DNA from: Trichopria drosophilae | Taxonomy: Eukaryota; Arthropoda; Insecta; Hymenoptera; Diapriidae | Assembly (NCBI GenBank): GCA_030407085.1 | Contig: CM059586.1 | Span: forward strand, 84,441,501-84,505,500 | Length of the DNA: 64,000 nt | Direction: 5' to 3' | Shown: positions 12,568 through 23,945 of the stretch, piece after piece | How positions within the stretch are numbered: the first letter of the stretch is position 1 | Layout: each line of letters starts with the position of its first letter | Translations under genes and position numbers: made by a program | Notes under the pieces: generated by a model | The model's input: only the letters and a program-made list of their open reading frames with translations | Databases searched by the model: none | Told to the model about the DNA's origin: nothing

Positions 12568-13545
12568 ATATTTAATAAACCGAAATTTTACATTTGAAGA
12601 CAAAAATTTAGATCAAAGTCGATTTATTTCAGAAATATTTAAGAAAAACACGCATTTTTAGAGATTTTCAGATTTTTCCGCCATTTTTAATCGGATAAAC
12701 TGAATGGACTTGAATACAAAAATGTCCCCCTTAAATTGCAACTCATTTGTCCGCGTTTGTCCATATTTGGGGATTGATTAACATCCATTATCCATTTGTA
12801 ACAAATTAAAAAAAAAAAACATTTTTCTGATGTTTTGATACTTTTTTAGATAAAATCGGCCATATTGTTTTTGTGCGGCATGGAAATGCAATTTGGATCC
12901 CATAAATCCATATAGCATACCCAAAAATAGTAAAGTAAATTGAATTCATTACACGGAAAAAAACCTTCTTGTAAATTTTACAATTTCAAATGGTAATTTG
13001 GGACGGACTTGCAGAATGTGAGGTTACCTTTTTTTCTGACAAAAATGACGATCAGTTCTTAGAATTTTGACTATTCAGACACTATAAGTTACTTTTATGA
13101 CGAAAAATGGCAATTTTTTTCATTCTACACACGTCTGTCCCAAAATTACCATTTGAAATTGTAAAATTTCCAAGAAGGTTTTCCTCCGTGTAATAAAATA
13201 AATTTACTATTTTTGGGTATGCTGTATGGATTTATGGGGTCCAAATTGCATTTCCTTGCCGCAGGAAAACAATATGGCCGATTTTATCTGAAAAAGTATC
13301 AAAACATCGGAAAATGTTTTTTTTTTTCGAGAATTTGTTACAAATGGATAATGGATGTCGATCAATTCACAAATATGGAAAAACGCGGACAAATGAGTTG
13401 CAATTGAAGGGGGACATATTTGTATTCAACTTCATTCAGTTTATCCGATTAAAAATGGCGGAAAAATCTGAAAATGCGTGTTTTTCTTAAATATTTCTGA
13501 AATAAATCGACTTTAATCTATATTTTTGTCTTCAAATGTAAAATT
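12568..13545. repeat. Large palindrome (foldback), about 0.98 kb
   Basis: The left arm from about 12568 (AAATTTTACATTTGAAGACA) pairs through TTTTCCGCCATTTTTAATCG, CCCCCTTAAATTGCAACTCA and AAATCGGCCATATTG with the right arm ending near 13545. The arms are several hundred bases each and mostly complementary; the centre is the 241-bp MITE core at 12951-13191. Minus- and plus-strand frames near 13210-13400 are mirror images of arm sequence, not genes. Confidence 0.85.
12951..13191. mobile_element. Palindromic MITE core, copy 1
   Basis: Ends ACACGGA (12951) and TCCGTGT (13191) with terminal inverted repeats of about 55 bases (TTTTACAATTTCAAATGGTA against TACCATTTGAAATTGTAAAA). The inner part, GACTTGCAGAATGTGAGG onward, is shared with copy 2 at 13581-13794. 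It lies exactly at the symmetry centre of the larger palindrome, so either the arms are part of the element or the element seeded the duplication. Confidence 0.7.
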
Positions 13546-13548
13546 GTA

Positions 13549-13820
13549 AAACTTTCGAAGCTCGAAAAATGAAAATGTCATACTCGGAGAAAAATTTTCT
13601 TGAAAATTTTACAATCTCAGATGGTAATTTTAATACAGACTTGCAGAATGTGAGGTTACCTTTTTTTCTGACAAAAATGTCTATCAGTTCTTAGAATTGT
13701 TACTATTCAGACACTAAAAGTTGTAATAAAATTTACTAATTTTTATGACAAAAAAAGTCCCAAAATTACCATCTGAGAAATTTTTCTCCGAGTATATTTT
13801 CATTTTTCGAGCTTCGAAAG
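13549..13820. repeat. Second palindrome enclosing MITE core copy 2
   Basis: Outer arms ACTTTCGAAGCTCGAAAAAT (13551-13570) and ATTTTTCGAGCTTCGAAAGT (13802-13821) are exact complements; the inner core 13581-13794 has ends TACTCGGA/TCCGAGTA. It abuts the preceding palindrome. A GGGTTAA at 13853-13859 just outside resembles a TTAA-bordered right end with no partner found. Confidence 0.8.
13581..13794. mobile_element. Palindromic MITE core, copy 2
   Basis: Same family as 12951-13191: the stretch from GACTTGCAGAATGTGAGG through CTGACAAAAATG is identical in both copies over about 40 bases, while the terminal repeats have diverged (CATCTGAGA here, CATTTGAAA there). No reading frame. Confidence 0.7.
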
Positions 13821-14084
13821 TGAGCTAAAAATCTCGTCATCTTGGACATTAATGGGTTAAAGGATTGAATTTAAGACGACTTTCATAGTCCTCCAGAATC
13901 AAGCAGTCTAGATCGGAATGCAACGAATCTGACAATGATCGACACATGCCATTGTAAACTCCATAAAGTTACGAGACCGAGGAAAAGGGAAACGTCGAAT
14001 GTGCTTGGAAGAACAAATTCCCAGATAAACAAGAAAGTAAATTCACGCCATGGCGACTGACGAATCGACGCTGTTGCCATAACT

Positions 14085-14740
14085 AAAAGCGTATTCCGAG
14101 CGCATGTTCGCCACGGCTCGGCGGCACTCGAATCGCATGTAAACGCGTAAAAAGTCTCTGGTACAAAAAAAAAAAAAAAGAGCTGCGTTTTCTGTTGCTG
14201 AGTCTCGCCCGTGGTGCGCGCGGCGTGCTCGCACCTGTTACTCCTTGCGCGCGCGTGCTATGCAATGGGCTATAGAGGAAGTCGAGTTTCGCACAGAGTG
14301 TACCGGCGAATTCTTCGGCGACTTTTGGCGGGAAGTGTACGAAGAGGGGTTTAGCCAACCGCCAGTTGGGTGAGGTCAGTGTCGACTCGTCGACTGTTCG
14401 CGAGTTGGACCGGGCCTGCGAGCGTTGGACCGGTACTGGGTGCATTCGTGTTCTCTCGCTCCTTTTCGTTTCTCATGCACATCGACGTGCGCGCGCGCAC
14501 ACAAACACCAAGACGAGCCGCGCGAGAACGATCATGAGCCGTCTGCATGTACCATCGAGACCGCCTTAGCCGAGCCTTTTAGGAATGCGATAAACTGCGC
14601 CGAGGTACCGGAAAATTCGAGGACATACACGCCAAAACCTCCGGGAACGTGACTCGCATTTCCGACCGTGGAATGAAAGAAACTTCGGAACGCCTCGAAA
14701 ACTTGAAAGCAATGACGGCCGCAATCGACGTTACCCACCT
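14085..14740 (+). promoter_or_regulatory. CpG-rich island, likely promoter / 5' exon region
   Basis: Abrupt CpG-rich block in AT-rich DNA. A TCAGT initiator-like site at 14376-14380 is followed by GGACC at about +30, which fits a downstream promoter element loosely. It also holds an A15 run (14166-14180) and an alternating purine-pyrimidine palindrome CGTGCGCGCGCGCAC (14486-14500). Overlapping frames in several phases on both strands reflect low stop-codon density; none has protein features. Orientation is inferred from the TCAGT site only. Confidence 0.5.
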
Positions 14741-14908
14741 TTTATAGCGTTATAACAAAGAACAATTTTTGAAATTATGAACAATTTTATTTCAGGAACG
14801 TTCCAAAATTCGTACATTCGAAATCATTATTTTACTTATTGCAGAATTATAAATTAATAAGAAATCCAATATGGCGGTCGAAATGAAAATCGCATTTGAG
14901 TACTTTAA

Positions 14909-15982
14909 CCCTTTTTTGCCCAAAATGAGAGAAGCAGGTCAACATCAGCTCAGATTCTGCAGTAGAAAGATTTTTTTTAATTTTTGGAAAATACATTTCG
15001 GACTATGTTGAAGCGTACTCTATCGATTCCCGTCGAGAAAATGACCAAAAAACGACTGTTTCTGCAACAATTTTACAAAATAACAAGAAATTGTCATGAT
15101 TTTAGGTCATTTTCTTTTTATTTTTCACGACTTTCTTCATCGAAACGGATTATAATCAATGAAATGTATATATAAAAAGTGATCCCGATTGTTGAACATA
15201 AATAATATACTAATAGAATATTTTTTAGAAGCAATGGCCGATTCAAAATGGCCACGGAACGAAGCAAATTTTTTCAAAATTATTAATTAACGAAGGTAAA
15301 GTGTGTATGAAATTCAATGCCGTGTACCGGAGGCCATATTGATTCCGAGATTTTGATCTCGTCAGGTCAGAATATGTATGATATTCGTAATTGTCTAACA
15401 TATATCTTCAATTTTGAAACACATTTATGGAACAACGATTCATATAAGAGGTAAAATTTACATAAGGTGGCCATTATGGATCCGCTATTTTAGATTTTTC
15501 AGCTCAAAATTATTATAGTTTTTGTCCATAACTAGTCAATATTTATGTCATCATTATATTACTAAAAAAAAAACTTTCTATGCTCTCTATCAAGGAAATA
15601 ATAATTTTGAAAAACGTGCTTCGTTTAGAGGCCATTTTGAAGCGGTCATTGGTTCTAAAAAATATTCTATTAGTATATTATTTATGTTCAACAATCGGGA
15701 TCACTTTTTATATATGCATTTCATTCATTAAAATCCGTTTCGGTGGTGAAAAACCTGAAAAATTAAAAAAAAAACGACCTAAAAAACATTGAATTTTTTT
15801 TTGTATTTTGAAATATTTTTTGCAGAAATAGTCGTTTTTTGGCCATTTTTTGGACGGGAATCGATAGTGCACACCTCAAAATAATCAGAAACGTATTTTC
15901 CAAAAATCAAAAAAATTCTTTCTACTGTAGAAACTGAGCTGATGTTGACGTACCTGCTTCTCTTATTTTGGGCAAAAAAGGG
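14909..15982. mobile_element. TTAA-type foldback element, 1.07 kb
   Basis: Left end TTAA|CCCTTTTTTGCCCAAAAT (TTAA 14905-14908); right end ATTTTGGGCAAAAAAGGG|TTAC (15965-15986). Arms of about 385 bases (14909-15292 and 15594-15982) pair nearly throughout, for example ACATCAGCTCAG/CTGAGCTGATGT and ATCGATTCCCGTC/GACGGGAATCGAT. The loop (15300-15590) carries forward modules (GGCCATATTGATTCC near 15331, GGCCATTATGGATCCGC near 15469). TTAA targets and C-rich 5' ends are typical of piggyBac-like elements. No transposase. Frames at 14984-15175 and 15522-15792 are arm sequence. Confidence 0.8.
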
Positions 15983-15999
15983 TTACTCGTTTTTTTACG

Positions 16000-16330
16000 T
16001 TGTATACATTTTTTTTTTGCATAATATATGAAGAAAATAGTTGTTGCTTAAAATTGTTGACATTAAAATTTAAAATTCATTATGGCGAACTATTAAAGAC
16101 AGTCATAAAACAACTTAGCGTTTATGGGTTTTTCGGTGTTTTTTAGTCGCTTATGACTGCTTTTATATGAATTAGGTTATACTGCACATTTGAATGCGCG
16201 AAAAATGAGATTTTTATGACAGCTTGCAAAATACGGTTGTTTATAAACGTTTAAAACATAAAACGTAATTATTTATCTAAAAATACGTTTACGCTCGAAA
16301 GAAAATGCTTAGAACTTTAAAATTTACTTA
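16000..16330. other. AT-rich, no feature
   Basis: One reverse module remnant (TTCATTATGGCGAAC near 16076); otherwise nothing. Confidence 0.4.
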
Positions 16331-16331
16331 A

Positions 16332-17444
16332 CCTGTAGACAGCTTGGGAATTGACAAAACATTCATCACTTTAAAAAACCTCAAAATATTATGTTAATAT
16401 GTCAAGTATTTTCCATACAAATTTTCAATCACGAGTTGCCTACATTTTTCCGGTAGCCAGTAGTTATACGAATAATTTTATTTCTTTAAAATCAATAGAA
16501 TTAATATGACTCTTGTTATTCGAGGGTTTTCGGGGTCGCATATCACAAATCTGAACTTAGTTTTTGAAAATTCAGTATGGCGGATATAGTTAGTAATTCA
16601 ACACAGCGACCGATTTTTGAAAAGTTGATAACAGTCACTTGAAACTTATTACTTGAGGGTTTTTAGGGTCACTGATGTCTATTCAGATGTTTGATTTTAA
16701 AAATTCAAAAAGGCGGATCCAATAGGGCGGCCGATTTTTGAAAAGTTGGTTGGATTCGCATGGAACTAGTTACTCGGGGGTTTTTGGGGTCGTTGATGAC
16801 GAATCTAAATTTATATTTTTTAAATTGTACAAAAAATAACGATAATTTTGCATGAATATCGTTTGTTTCGGTATTATTCTCCTTTAGCACAGTAGCTAAC
16901 GATGTAGACGTTGAGAAGTTTTGTTATTCCATTTTTTGTTAATTTTTGTTAATGTGTTTTTGGTCGCTACATGACGTATATCACATTCATACGTAGAGAA
17001 CGTTCCGAGTTTCAAATGAACCCAACTAAGTTTTCAAAAATCTTTCGCCATATTGGATCCGCCGTTTTGAATATTCAAAAACGACTGTCAGAATCATAAT
17101 CAGGGATCCCAAACCTCTAAGTAACACGTTTCAAGTGAATCCAATAAAGTTTTTAAAAATCGGGCGCCATATTGGATCCACCATTTGGAATTTTCAAAAA
17201 CAAATATCAAAATCGTAATCAGCGACCTCCAAAACACCCGAAAATTTCCGAATAACGATTTTCAAGTGATTCCAACCAAGTTTTTAAAAAATCGGCCACC
17301 CTACGGAATCCGCCATTTTGGATTTTCAAAAACTAATATCAGAATCGTAAACAGCGATTTAAAAAAAAAAAATTTACTATATGAAACTTTCACCCATTAC
17401 AGTATGGCACCCTATCACTTAAAAAATCTGGTACTCTGGTCTAG
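16332..17444. mobile_element. Probable TTAA-type foldback with module arrays in both arms
   Basis: TTAA|CCTGTAGACAGC at 16328-16343 resembles the ends of the MITE at 53903-54219 (CCAGTAGACTACCG, CCTGTAGACTGCCG). Reverse-oriented modules follow (16505-16800: GGCGGATCCAATAGGGCGGC), then forward ones (17000-17365: CGCCATATTGGATCC three times at about 130-base spacing, alternating with AATCGTAATCAGCGACC). The right end proposed at CTCTGGTCTAG|TTAA (17445-17448) is weak, so the boundary is uncertain; the inverted module arrangement itself is clear. Confidence 0.45.
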
Positions 17445-17449
17445 TTAAT

Positions 17450-17840
17450 AGTTATTCAAATTTAAAATAATGGATTAAATATGGCGGACTATTTTTACAA
17501 AATTTCTTTGATTTTTATAAAATTTGATATGTTAGGGGTTTTGAGGCCACTGATTACAAATCCAAAGTCAGTTTTCATTAAAATTTGAAATCCAAATACA
17601 TGATTTAACATTAAGGATACTAAAAAATTAAAACGATTTGTAAAGAATAATCATTTTATTATTGTCAAAAAGTGTGTTTTTTGTTGTATTAAAAAAAAAA
17701 CACAAAGGTTATAAATACTTTAATAACATAGGAGAAAAGATCACAATGATTCCAAAGTACTTAGAAGCTAAATTGTAGATGTGCCATTAAATAATTTGAT
17801 TTTTCAAAGTGAGTTTCGCTTGGAAATTTAAAGTTTGACG
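17450..17840. other. AT-rich with one reverse module
   Basis: A single reverse module at 17470-17600 (AATATGGCGGACTATTTTT, then GGGGTTTTGAGGCCACTGATT). Otherwise plain AT-rich DNA. Confidence 0.45.
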
Positions 17841-17850
17841 TGGTCGAAAT

Positions 17851-18006
17851 ACAGACATTAAAAAACCAGACATTTCAAAATGCAGACCTATTTTGTAAGT
17901 CTGTCCTTTTAGATTTCCAGTTTATGAATGTTCGTTTTTGAAATGTCTAGTTTTTGAATGTCTGTTTTTTTAAATGTCCGCTTTTTTAATGTCGGGTTTT
18001 TGAAGC
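17851..18006. repeat. About 17-bp tandem repeat (AATGTCTG-T5) with inverted copies
   Basis: From about 17926 to 18006 a unit like GAATGTCTGTTTTTT recurs about five times with drift (GAATGTTCGTTTTTG, AAATGTCTAGTTTTT, AAATGTCCGCTTTTTT, AATGTCGGGTTTTTG). At 17851-17886 the unit occurs in the opposite sense (CAGACATTAAAAAACCAGAC). Tandem units plus inverted copies give a small foldback. Confidence 0.75.
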
Positions 18007-18289
18007 GTTTGTTTTGTGATTTGTAGAGTTTTTGAGGTGCACTCGTTATTATTATTATTGTTATACAACCATAAAAACCCCCGATTCAAATTTGAAAAAT
18101 AATCTTTATTTTTTGTCCCTTCCAAAGATGAAATCAATCCCAAATTAACTAAATGTCGCTTATCTCTCAAAGATTTCAAGTTTCGCTAATTCGACAAATT
18201 CTCCAAAACTTCTGCGACCTAATAAAAAAGGACCGTACGAAAATCTTCTTAAAACTATCTAAAATCCGAATTCCGTTCAAAATTTCGCA

Positions 18290-18860
18290 AAAGATGTGGT
18301 AATAACGCGATCGGAACGGGATAAAAACGTCGGTGAGTGGTTTGAAAGCAACAAAGTTTTGAAGAGGTTTCGGCAAGTAGCTTGGATGCGTCTCGAGTTA
18401 GTGCACGGCCGCTTTGGTGAACTGGTGTGCAGGCGACGCGACGTGGCGACGGACGGACGGTCGCGGACGGTCCGGGTTTCGTAGTGTGCAAGTTCGCCAG
18501 AGCGCCAGGCACGAGGTGCATCGCCCTCCGTCGCTGCGTCAAGGCCAGCGAAAATGCTCGCTCGTTCGTTCGCTGCCTCGTTCTTTCAGTCAGTCCAGTA
18601 ACCGCCGAAAGCCTCTAAGTCCCCCTCGCCCCCAGACCTCAGCCGTACCTTCGGCCCCCCTTACCCCAGGGGCCCCACCGATCCCTATCGAATTCCCCTC
18701 CTCAGCCCGCGACTCCCCTTCCGCATGTCATCCGCGTCCATCGCGTGCCTTTTTTCCGTCTTTTTCTCCTCGAGTACCTACTATGCCTCTTCGGCCTCTT
18801 CGTCTTTTCGCTCTCCCTTTCTCTCGGTGCTCTTATTTCTCTTCGCGTCTTTATTTTTCC
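18290..18860 (+). promoter_or_regulatory. CpG-rich island with TCAGTCAGT initiator-like site
   Basis: Sharp GC-rich block (GGCGACGCGACGTGGCGACG at 18432). TCAGTCAGT at 18586-18594 matches the arthropod initiator TCAGT, and a good 5' splice site GGTGAGTGG lies at 18332. Downstream is pyrimidine-rich. A 229-codon frame from 18414 crosses the island and the AT-rich DNA beyond it; its residue make-up is Arg/Ser/Pro-rich with no domain, so it is not annotated as a gene. Confidence 0.45.
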
Positions 18861-19136
18861 TTCGCTAAATTACGAATCGTAATAAAAATTAAAGAGAATG
18901 GAATGCCGCTACCGGTGGCGTCTTTGTATCGCTTTTCACGCCTATTGAAACCCTCCAACATTGTTTATCGCTCATTTTGGTCGTTTCTGAGAACTATTTA
19001 TCGTGAATCGAGTTTTATCAACAAAAAAAGATGCATTTTGAAAATATTATATAATCGTTGTTTTTCCCTTTGGATACACAAAAACGTGTTATTAACATTT
19101 TGACATAAATATAGTTTTAATAAAGAAAATTAAAAA

Positions 19137-19395
19137 ATATAGTTTTTAGCCGTTTATTGCATACAGAAACCATTTTCATATTCAGAATGGCTGGTTTTCT
19201 ATAAAATAATCGTTTAAAAGTCGGGATTTTTCATGACAATTTGGCAGAAATCAGTCCAAGATGTCATTTTTCTTTTTTTTAATAGTTGCATCTAGAAGAG
19301 AGCCTAAAGTCGCCGTTCAATTTTTTGTTATTCAGGCGTTATAATGGGCTAAAATGGTCATCACTTTACAGTCCGCAGTCGTGTTATCCCTGACA
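19137..19395. repeat. Dispersed repeat C, short copy (partner 22908-23225)
   Basis: Same-orientation similarity to 22908-23225: ATATAGTTTTTAGCC, CAGAAACCATTTTC, CAGAAATCAGTC, GTGTTATCCCTG. This copy lacks about 65 bases present in the partner. Non-coding. Confidence 0.75.
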
Positions 19396-19399
19396 ATCG

Positions 19400-21900
19400 A
19401 CGAATTTGAACAATTACTTCCAAATTATGTATTGGGTACAGCGGGCATCTTTTCAGGCTGTCGGAAAATTGAGTAGGAAAAAAGTCAATTTTTACAAAAA
19501 GTTATAATTCAAATCTTCTAAAATTTGAAATTTTATCATAATTAATATTTGATATTAATAAATTACATTAAGTGCAAGACTTACAAAATTACTTATTAAC
19601 TGCGTTTATTTTAATTTAGAAATTAAATGCGCGACATTATAGTTACATCAGGCCCTCATAACACCGTTACAAAATATCTAGTCAAAATGTTATTCTAACA
19701 AAACTTAATTGACTGATTAACAAAAACTTACTCGAGGGTAATCATCGGAAGCATTAACTATATGAATTAATGGTATACTAATACGACTTTTTAAATCGTG
19801 AAAAACATTGTTAGATACCAAAACTGATATAATGTACTTTATTTAGCGTTTTGTATTCGAAAGTCAAAAACTTTTCTGCACATTTTAGAACAATTTATAA
19901 TATTGTTCGGAAACATGTATTTGTAATATTCACAATGGTATTTGATCGACAATCTAAAAGTCCCGGGATCAAATCCCCCTGGTCCTAATTTTATTTAACT
20001 AAAAAATTATCAAAAAAGTCGTAAAAAATGCTTGATCTCTAATTCAGTAAAGCTTAGTATATTTAAGAAAAAATATTTCCTTTAATGCTGAAGATTGTTT
20101 TTACGAATGATGTTTATAATTCGCATTTAATAAAATCAATATTTATTGCAAAAAATACATTCATATGCAAAAATAATATTTTTAAGACCCATTGATATGT
20201 GGGATTAATAAAATGGCTGAAAAAACACTTAATTCATTATAGATATAAACTTATTAACAATTTGATTAAATTAACAAACATTTTTCTCATGATTTAAAAA
20301 CAAAGAAATTTTAAAAGTTACGAGAAAAAAATGTGCTGTTGAGGATCAGCACCTCCATGTTATTAGTCGTTTAGAAAAATAAAATGGACGGAAAGAGGCG
20401 GGATTGTACGGCCCGGAATAGTAGAAGAATAGAAAAAAGAAAGAGAAAAGGAAGAGGGAGGAGACTCGGCATGTTTCGGAGAACTACGTAAATGTGAGTT
20501 CGGGCCTTTCGGAAGTCGGTAATCGCAAACGCTTCGAAAACGAGAATAGCCATTAAGTTTTACGTCTTTTCATCAACGGCGCACCGTATGACGAGTGAAC
20601 CAATATTTTTTTCTCGAAATGCCTCAAAAACTGCGAAAATAACTTTTTGCCTAATAATTTTGTAAATATAAAAAATTAACTTATATCTATTCACTATTAT
20701 TTATATTTTTTTTTGTATTCATTTACAAAAACATGTATAAAAATTGATTATATATAATTATAAATAACATATATAGTCCATTTTCCAGAGTAAAATTATA
20801 ATTTTAAATCAAATGCTTAACCTATTCGTTACCATTCGTCAAGTAATTTTTTTAAAGTTAGTATATAATGTGTTAATTACTTAACTTAATCATTTTATAT
20901 GTGAACAACTTCGATTCATAAATAATGAAATTTAATATGCGGACCTGTCAAAAATAAATTATCATACACATTACGTATTTGAAAAAAGAATAAACATTGA
21001 TTTCAGATTTCATGGAAAATAATTCGGCAAGAAATTGACAAGATACATTATTCCATTACCGTCGCAGACTGAAAACTGACGAGTTAAAACTGTAATTAAC
21101 AGTACTTTAAGTTACTAAGATACCACGTGGTGTTTGAATACTATGGATATGTCGACAAGAAAACAGATATGAAATATTATGATTTTTATCACTTTCATAG
21201 AATTTTGATACCATTAATAGCGTTTCAAAATAGTTACACCTATTTATGAAACACCGAAAAGCGTGTTCTCTAATATGTATAGTCCAATATGCGTTTGATA
21301 TACTTACATATGAAACGAGTGTTTTAACGCTGACAACCCAAACTTCATGTTTCAAAATTAATTTTTTTATTAAAAAAACACATACTTTTTTAATACCGAC
21401 AATACCGACAGTCTAAAACCTAAATTGAATATTACTTAAAAGTTCTAAATGCTGTTCTACCGATTGTATTCAGTTTAGATCTGGAGCGTGAAGCGTGTTA
21501 AAGATATCTAGATATCTGTCAGGCTGGAGCTTCTGCAGGTGTAGACTGTTACCTAACTCATCCGTTAAGCATTACGACTCAATTACACGCTTCTCTGATT
21601 GAATAGCGCCAATCCAAAAACTCACAATTTACTTAGTGCAGCGATTTACATGGTAAGAAGGACGAGGATCAAGATTGGGATTTGATGCTTCCAAGGAAAT
21701 GGACATCTGCTGTCCATGTTCCATTCATTTTGTTCCATCGATTTTGCCTAACAACCCCTAAGTTATCATTATACCAATTTGATTGTTACCATTATTAGCC
21801 AGGAGTACATTTGACGGCATCCAGAGATTGAAGAAACAATTAAAGATTGGTACTTGATTAATAATCTTGATCTGAAAAAGAAAATTTCTTTTAAATTCTT
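19400..21900. other. AT-rich stretch
   Basis: No gene seen. A purine-rich, GC-elevated block sits at 20380-20560 (AGAGGCGGGATTGTACGGCC, then GAAAAAAGAAAGAGAAAAGG), and 21480-21740 is unique-looking and less AT-rich. Both could be regulatory; neither has coding features. Confidence 0.4.
19930..19984 (+). other. Weak tRNA-like remnant
   Basis: CACAATGGTA followed 28 bases later by GGGATCAAATCCCC resembles degenerate tRNA D-arm and T-arm sequences, but the arms do not fold as a tRNA. The same bases also give a simple hairpin (ATTTGATC/GATCAAAT). Possibly a SINE or tRNA-pseudogene fragment. Confidence 0.2.
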
Positions 21901-21908
21901 ATCATTAA

Positions 21909-22016
21909 CGGGATTCTAAAATGCATGGCCGATAGGGTGGGAATTTTCATTAAAAATAGTAAATAAAAAATGAGTGAAAAGCTTCCTACATTACCGTCAG
22001 ACCACTTTAGAATCCC
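21909..22016. mobile_element. Small TTAA-flanked MITE, 108 bp
   Basis: TTAA (21905-21908) then CGGGATTCTAAAATG; the right end CACTTTAGAATCCC is followed by TTAA (22017-22020). The terminal repeats continue inward imperfectly (GGTGGGAATTTTCA against TGAAAAGCTTCC). Size, TTAA duplication and inverted ends fit a piggyBac-like MITE. Confidence 0.65.
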
Positions 22017-22529
22017 TTAAAAGAAGTATTTTCAAACCCTTTCGCCGCTTAATGGGTTACTAATGCTACTTGATTGATAATGCCAATTCCTAACCTAAAA
22101 CTTTTAAATAAAACTGAAACTAAATACATTATGAATTTTATGGTCATTTGTATCGAATTTGGGTAAAAATCTGCAAGAATAAAATGAAAATTGCATATTC
22201 ACCCTTTGAAATTTTTATTCTAGCGATTTATCGTGCAATTCTTAACCGATTTTGTTGAAATTTGAAGCGCATTCATAAAAAAAGGATTAAATTACCCTAA
22301 AATAGTTTAGGACTTGAAAAACCATACAGTTTCTGATTAATTGCAATACATTACGTTAGGAATTGATATCATGACTCGAACGGATTTAACAGCTCTTTAA
22401 ACTTTTTTTTTAGTGATGTACCGAGATGGCAAATAAAATGACATCAAATACAAAAAATCACTTTGTGACGAAAATTGTAAAAAAGAAACAATAGAATTCA
22501 ATGAAATCTGAGGAAAACATACTTTCAAG

Positions 22530-22780
22530 TAGTCCGATTAATCAGATGCCATATTGAATTCGACATTTTGAATTTTTGAAAATTGAGAACCGAGTTTTAT
22601 TCAGCGGCCATATAAGATCGGGCCATTTGACTTGTTTAAAATATAACATTCTATTTTATCGATCATGTATTAAATTCTATTGCAATTATTAAATTTTGAA
22701 CATGAAGTACATATTTGTATTTTTTTAGCTCATTATGAATCCGCCATATTAACATTTTAAAATGTCATTTTGTACTGTCT
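22530..22780. repeat. Diverged CCATATTGG modules
   Basis: Forward modules at about 22549 (GCCATATTGAATTCGACATT) and 22738 (GAATCCGCCATATTAAC). Confidence 0.55.
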
Positions 22781-22857
22781 TCAGTAAAGTAGTTGCAAAA
22801 ATCACGATTTTTACAAGATTTCTTTCTAAAAAACGTCCCACCTAACTATAAAAATGG

Positions 22858-23228
22858 GTTTTACATGCAATAAATGGCTGAAAACAGGCTATAAATATTT
22901 GCACATGTAAAATATAGTTTTTAGCCATTTATTACATACAGAAACCATTTTCCTATTCAGAATGGGTAGTTTTATAGAAAATACTATTTTTCATTACAAT
23001 TCGACAGAAATCAGTCGAAGATACAATTTTTCGTCTTTCTCAATGGTTGCATTGTATAGAGCACACCCAAAAACATCTTGAATCTGTAATATCGTAAAAA
23101 ACTAACAGCGACTTCATTAAAATTTGATAGCCTAAAGTCCCCGTTCAATTTTGTGTTATCAGGCGCTATAATGGATGAAATATGGTGATCATTTTACGGT
23201 CTGCTATCATGTTATCCCTGTCAAACAC
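22858..23228. repeat. Dispersed repeat C, long copy, with short inverted end
   Basis: 22908-23225 matches 19137-19395. In addition TGCAATAAATGGCTGAAAAC (22867-22886) is inverted relative to GTTTTTAGCCATTTATTACA at about 22917, so this copy starts with a hairpin. About 65 bases at 23055-23125 (including AACAGCGACTTC) are absent from the other copy. Confidence 0.7.
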
Positions 23229-23439
23229 CGCGATCAAAACTATCGTTCTATGATTGGAACCTACACTCTATGTCGCTATCAACAACGAAAAATGTATCCT
23301 TCTGAATAAAATTGGATATTTCAGTGATTGGAAATGCCATACACGATGTAGACTCCTGGAGTAAATTTCGTTCGCCCAACTCATTTCCGAATATCCATTG
23401 TTTTAAAAAACCCGCGAAATGCAGGAACGGATATTAAAA

Positions 23440-23945
23440 ATGTCTCGTTGCGATTCGGTACTACCCACACTCCCCATAGAGGAATGTCGCAAACGCGCAA
23501 TCACGTGCCTCATTCGCTCCTGCACCGATGGAAGAAATTCGTGATGCAGTGTCGTTAGAATGCATCATTGTAAAACTGACTACGTATAAAGCATATAAAC
23601 TACGATTCCTCTGTATTCCGTAATGACTTTTCTTGGCAATGCCGATTTCACGTGAGCATCTGCAGCCATACACAACTGCGTGCGGGCGTTCGAGTTCGTT
23701 AAGTACAGGCCTTACGGGACGAAGTGCGCCCATGAAATAATAGGCATACCCATTTACGTGCGTTGCGAAGCTACTATCGAAAAAGGGGGACCGAGCCGTC
23801 CACGTACGGTATGGAAGATGGGAACGAGCACGAAACGACCGGTTCGATGCCTTTCCGCTACACGCTTAGACCACCGGTCCCAGAGATTGTTTAAAATTCA
23901 CAAATTGCCTCTGATTTTATCACTTTTTTCGCTTCGGCGAGAGTG
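23440..23945. other. GC-elevated unique segment
   Basis: Less AT-rich, CpG-containing sequence without repeats. Frames of 90 (minus) and 88 (plus) codons overlap each other and have no recognisable domain. Candidate regulatory or exonic sequence, undecided. Confidence 0.3.

Noticed and set aside
18414..19103. 229-codon plus-strand frame
   Set aside because: Runs from a CpG island into AT-rich DNA with changing composition and no protein features.
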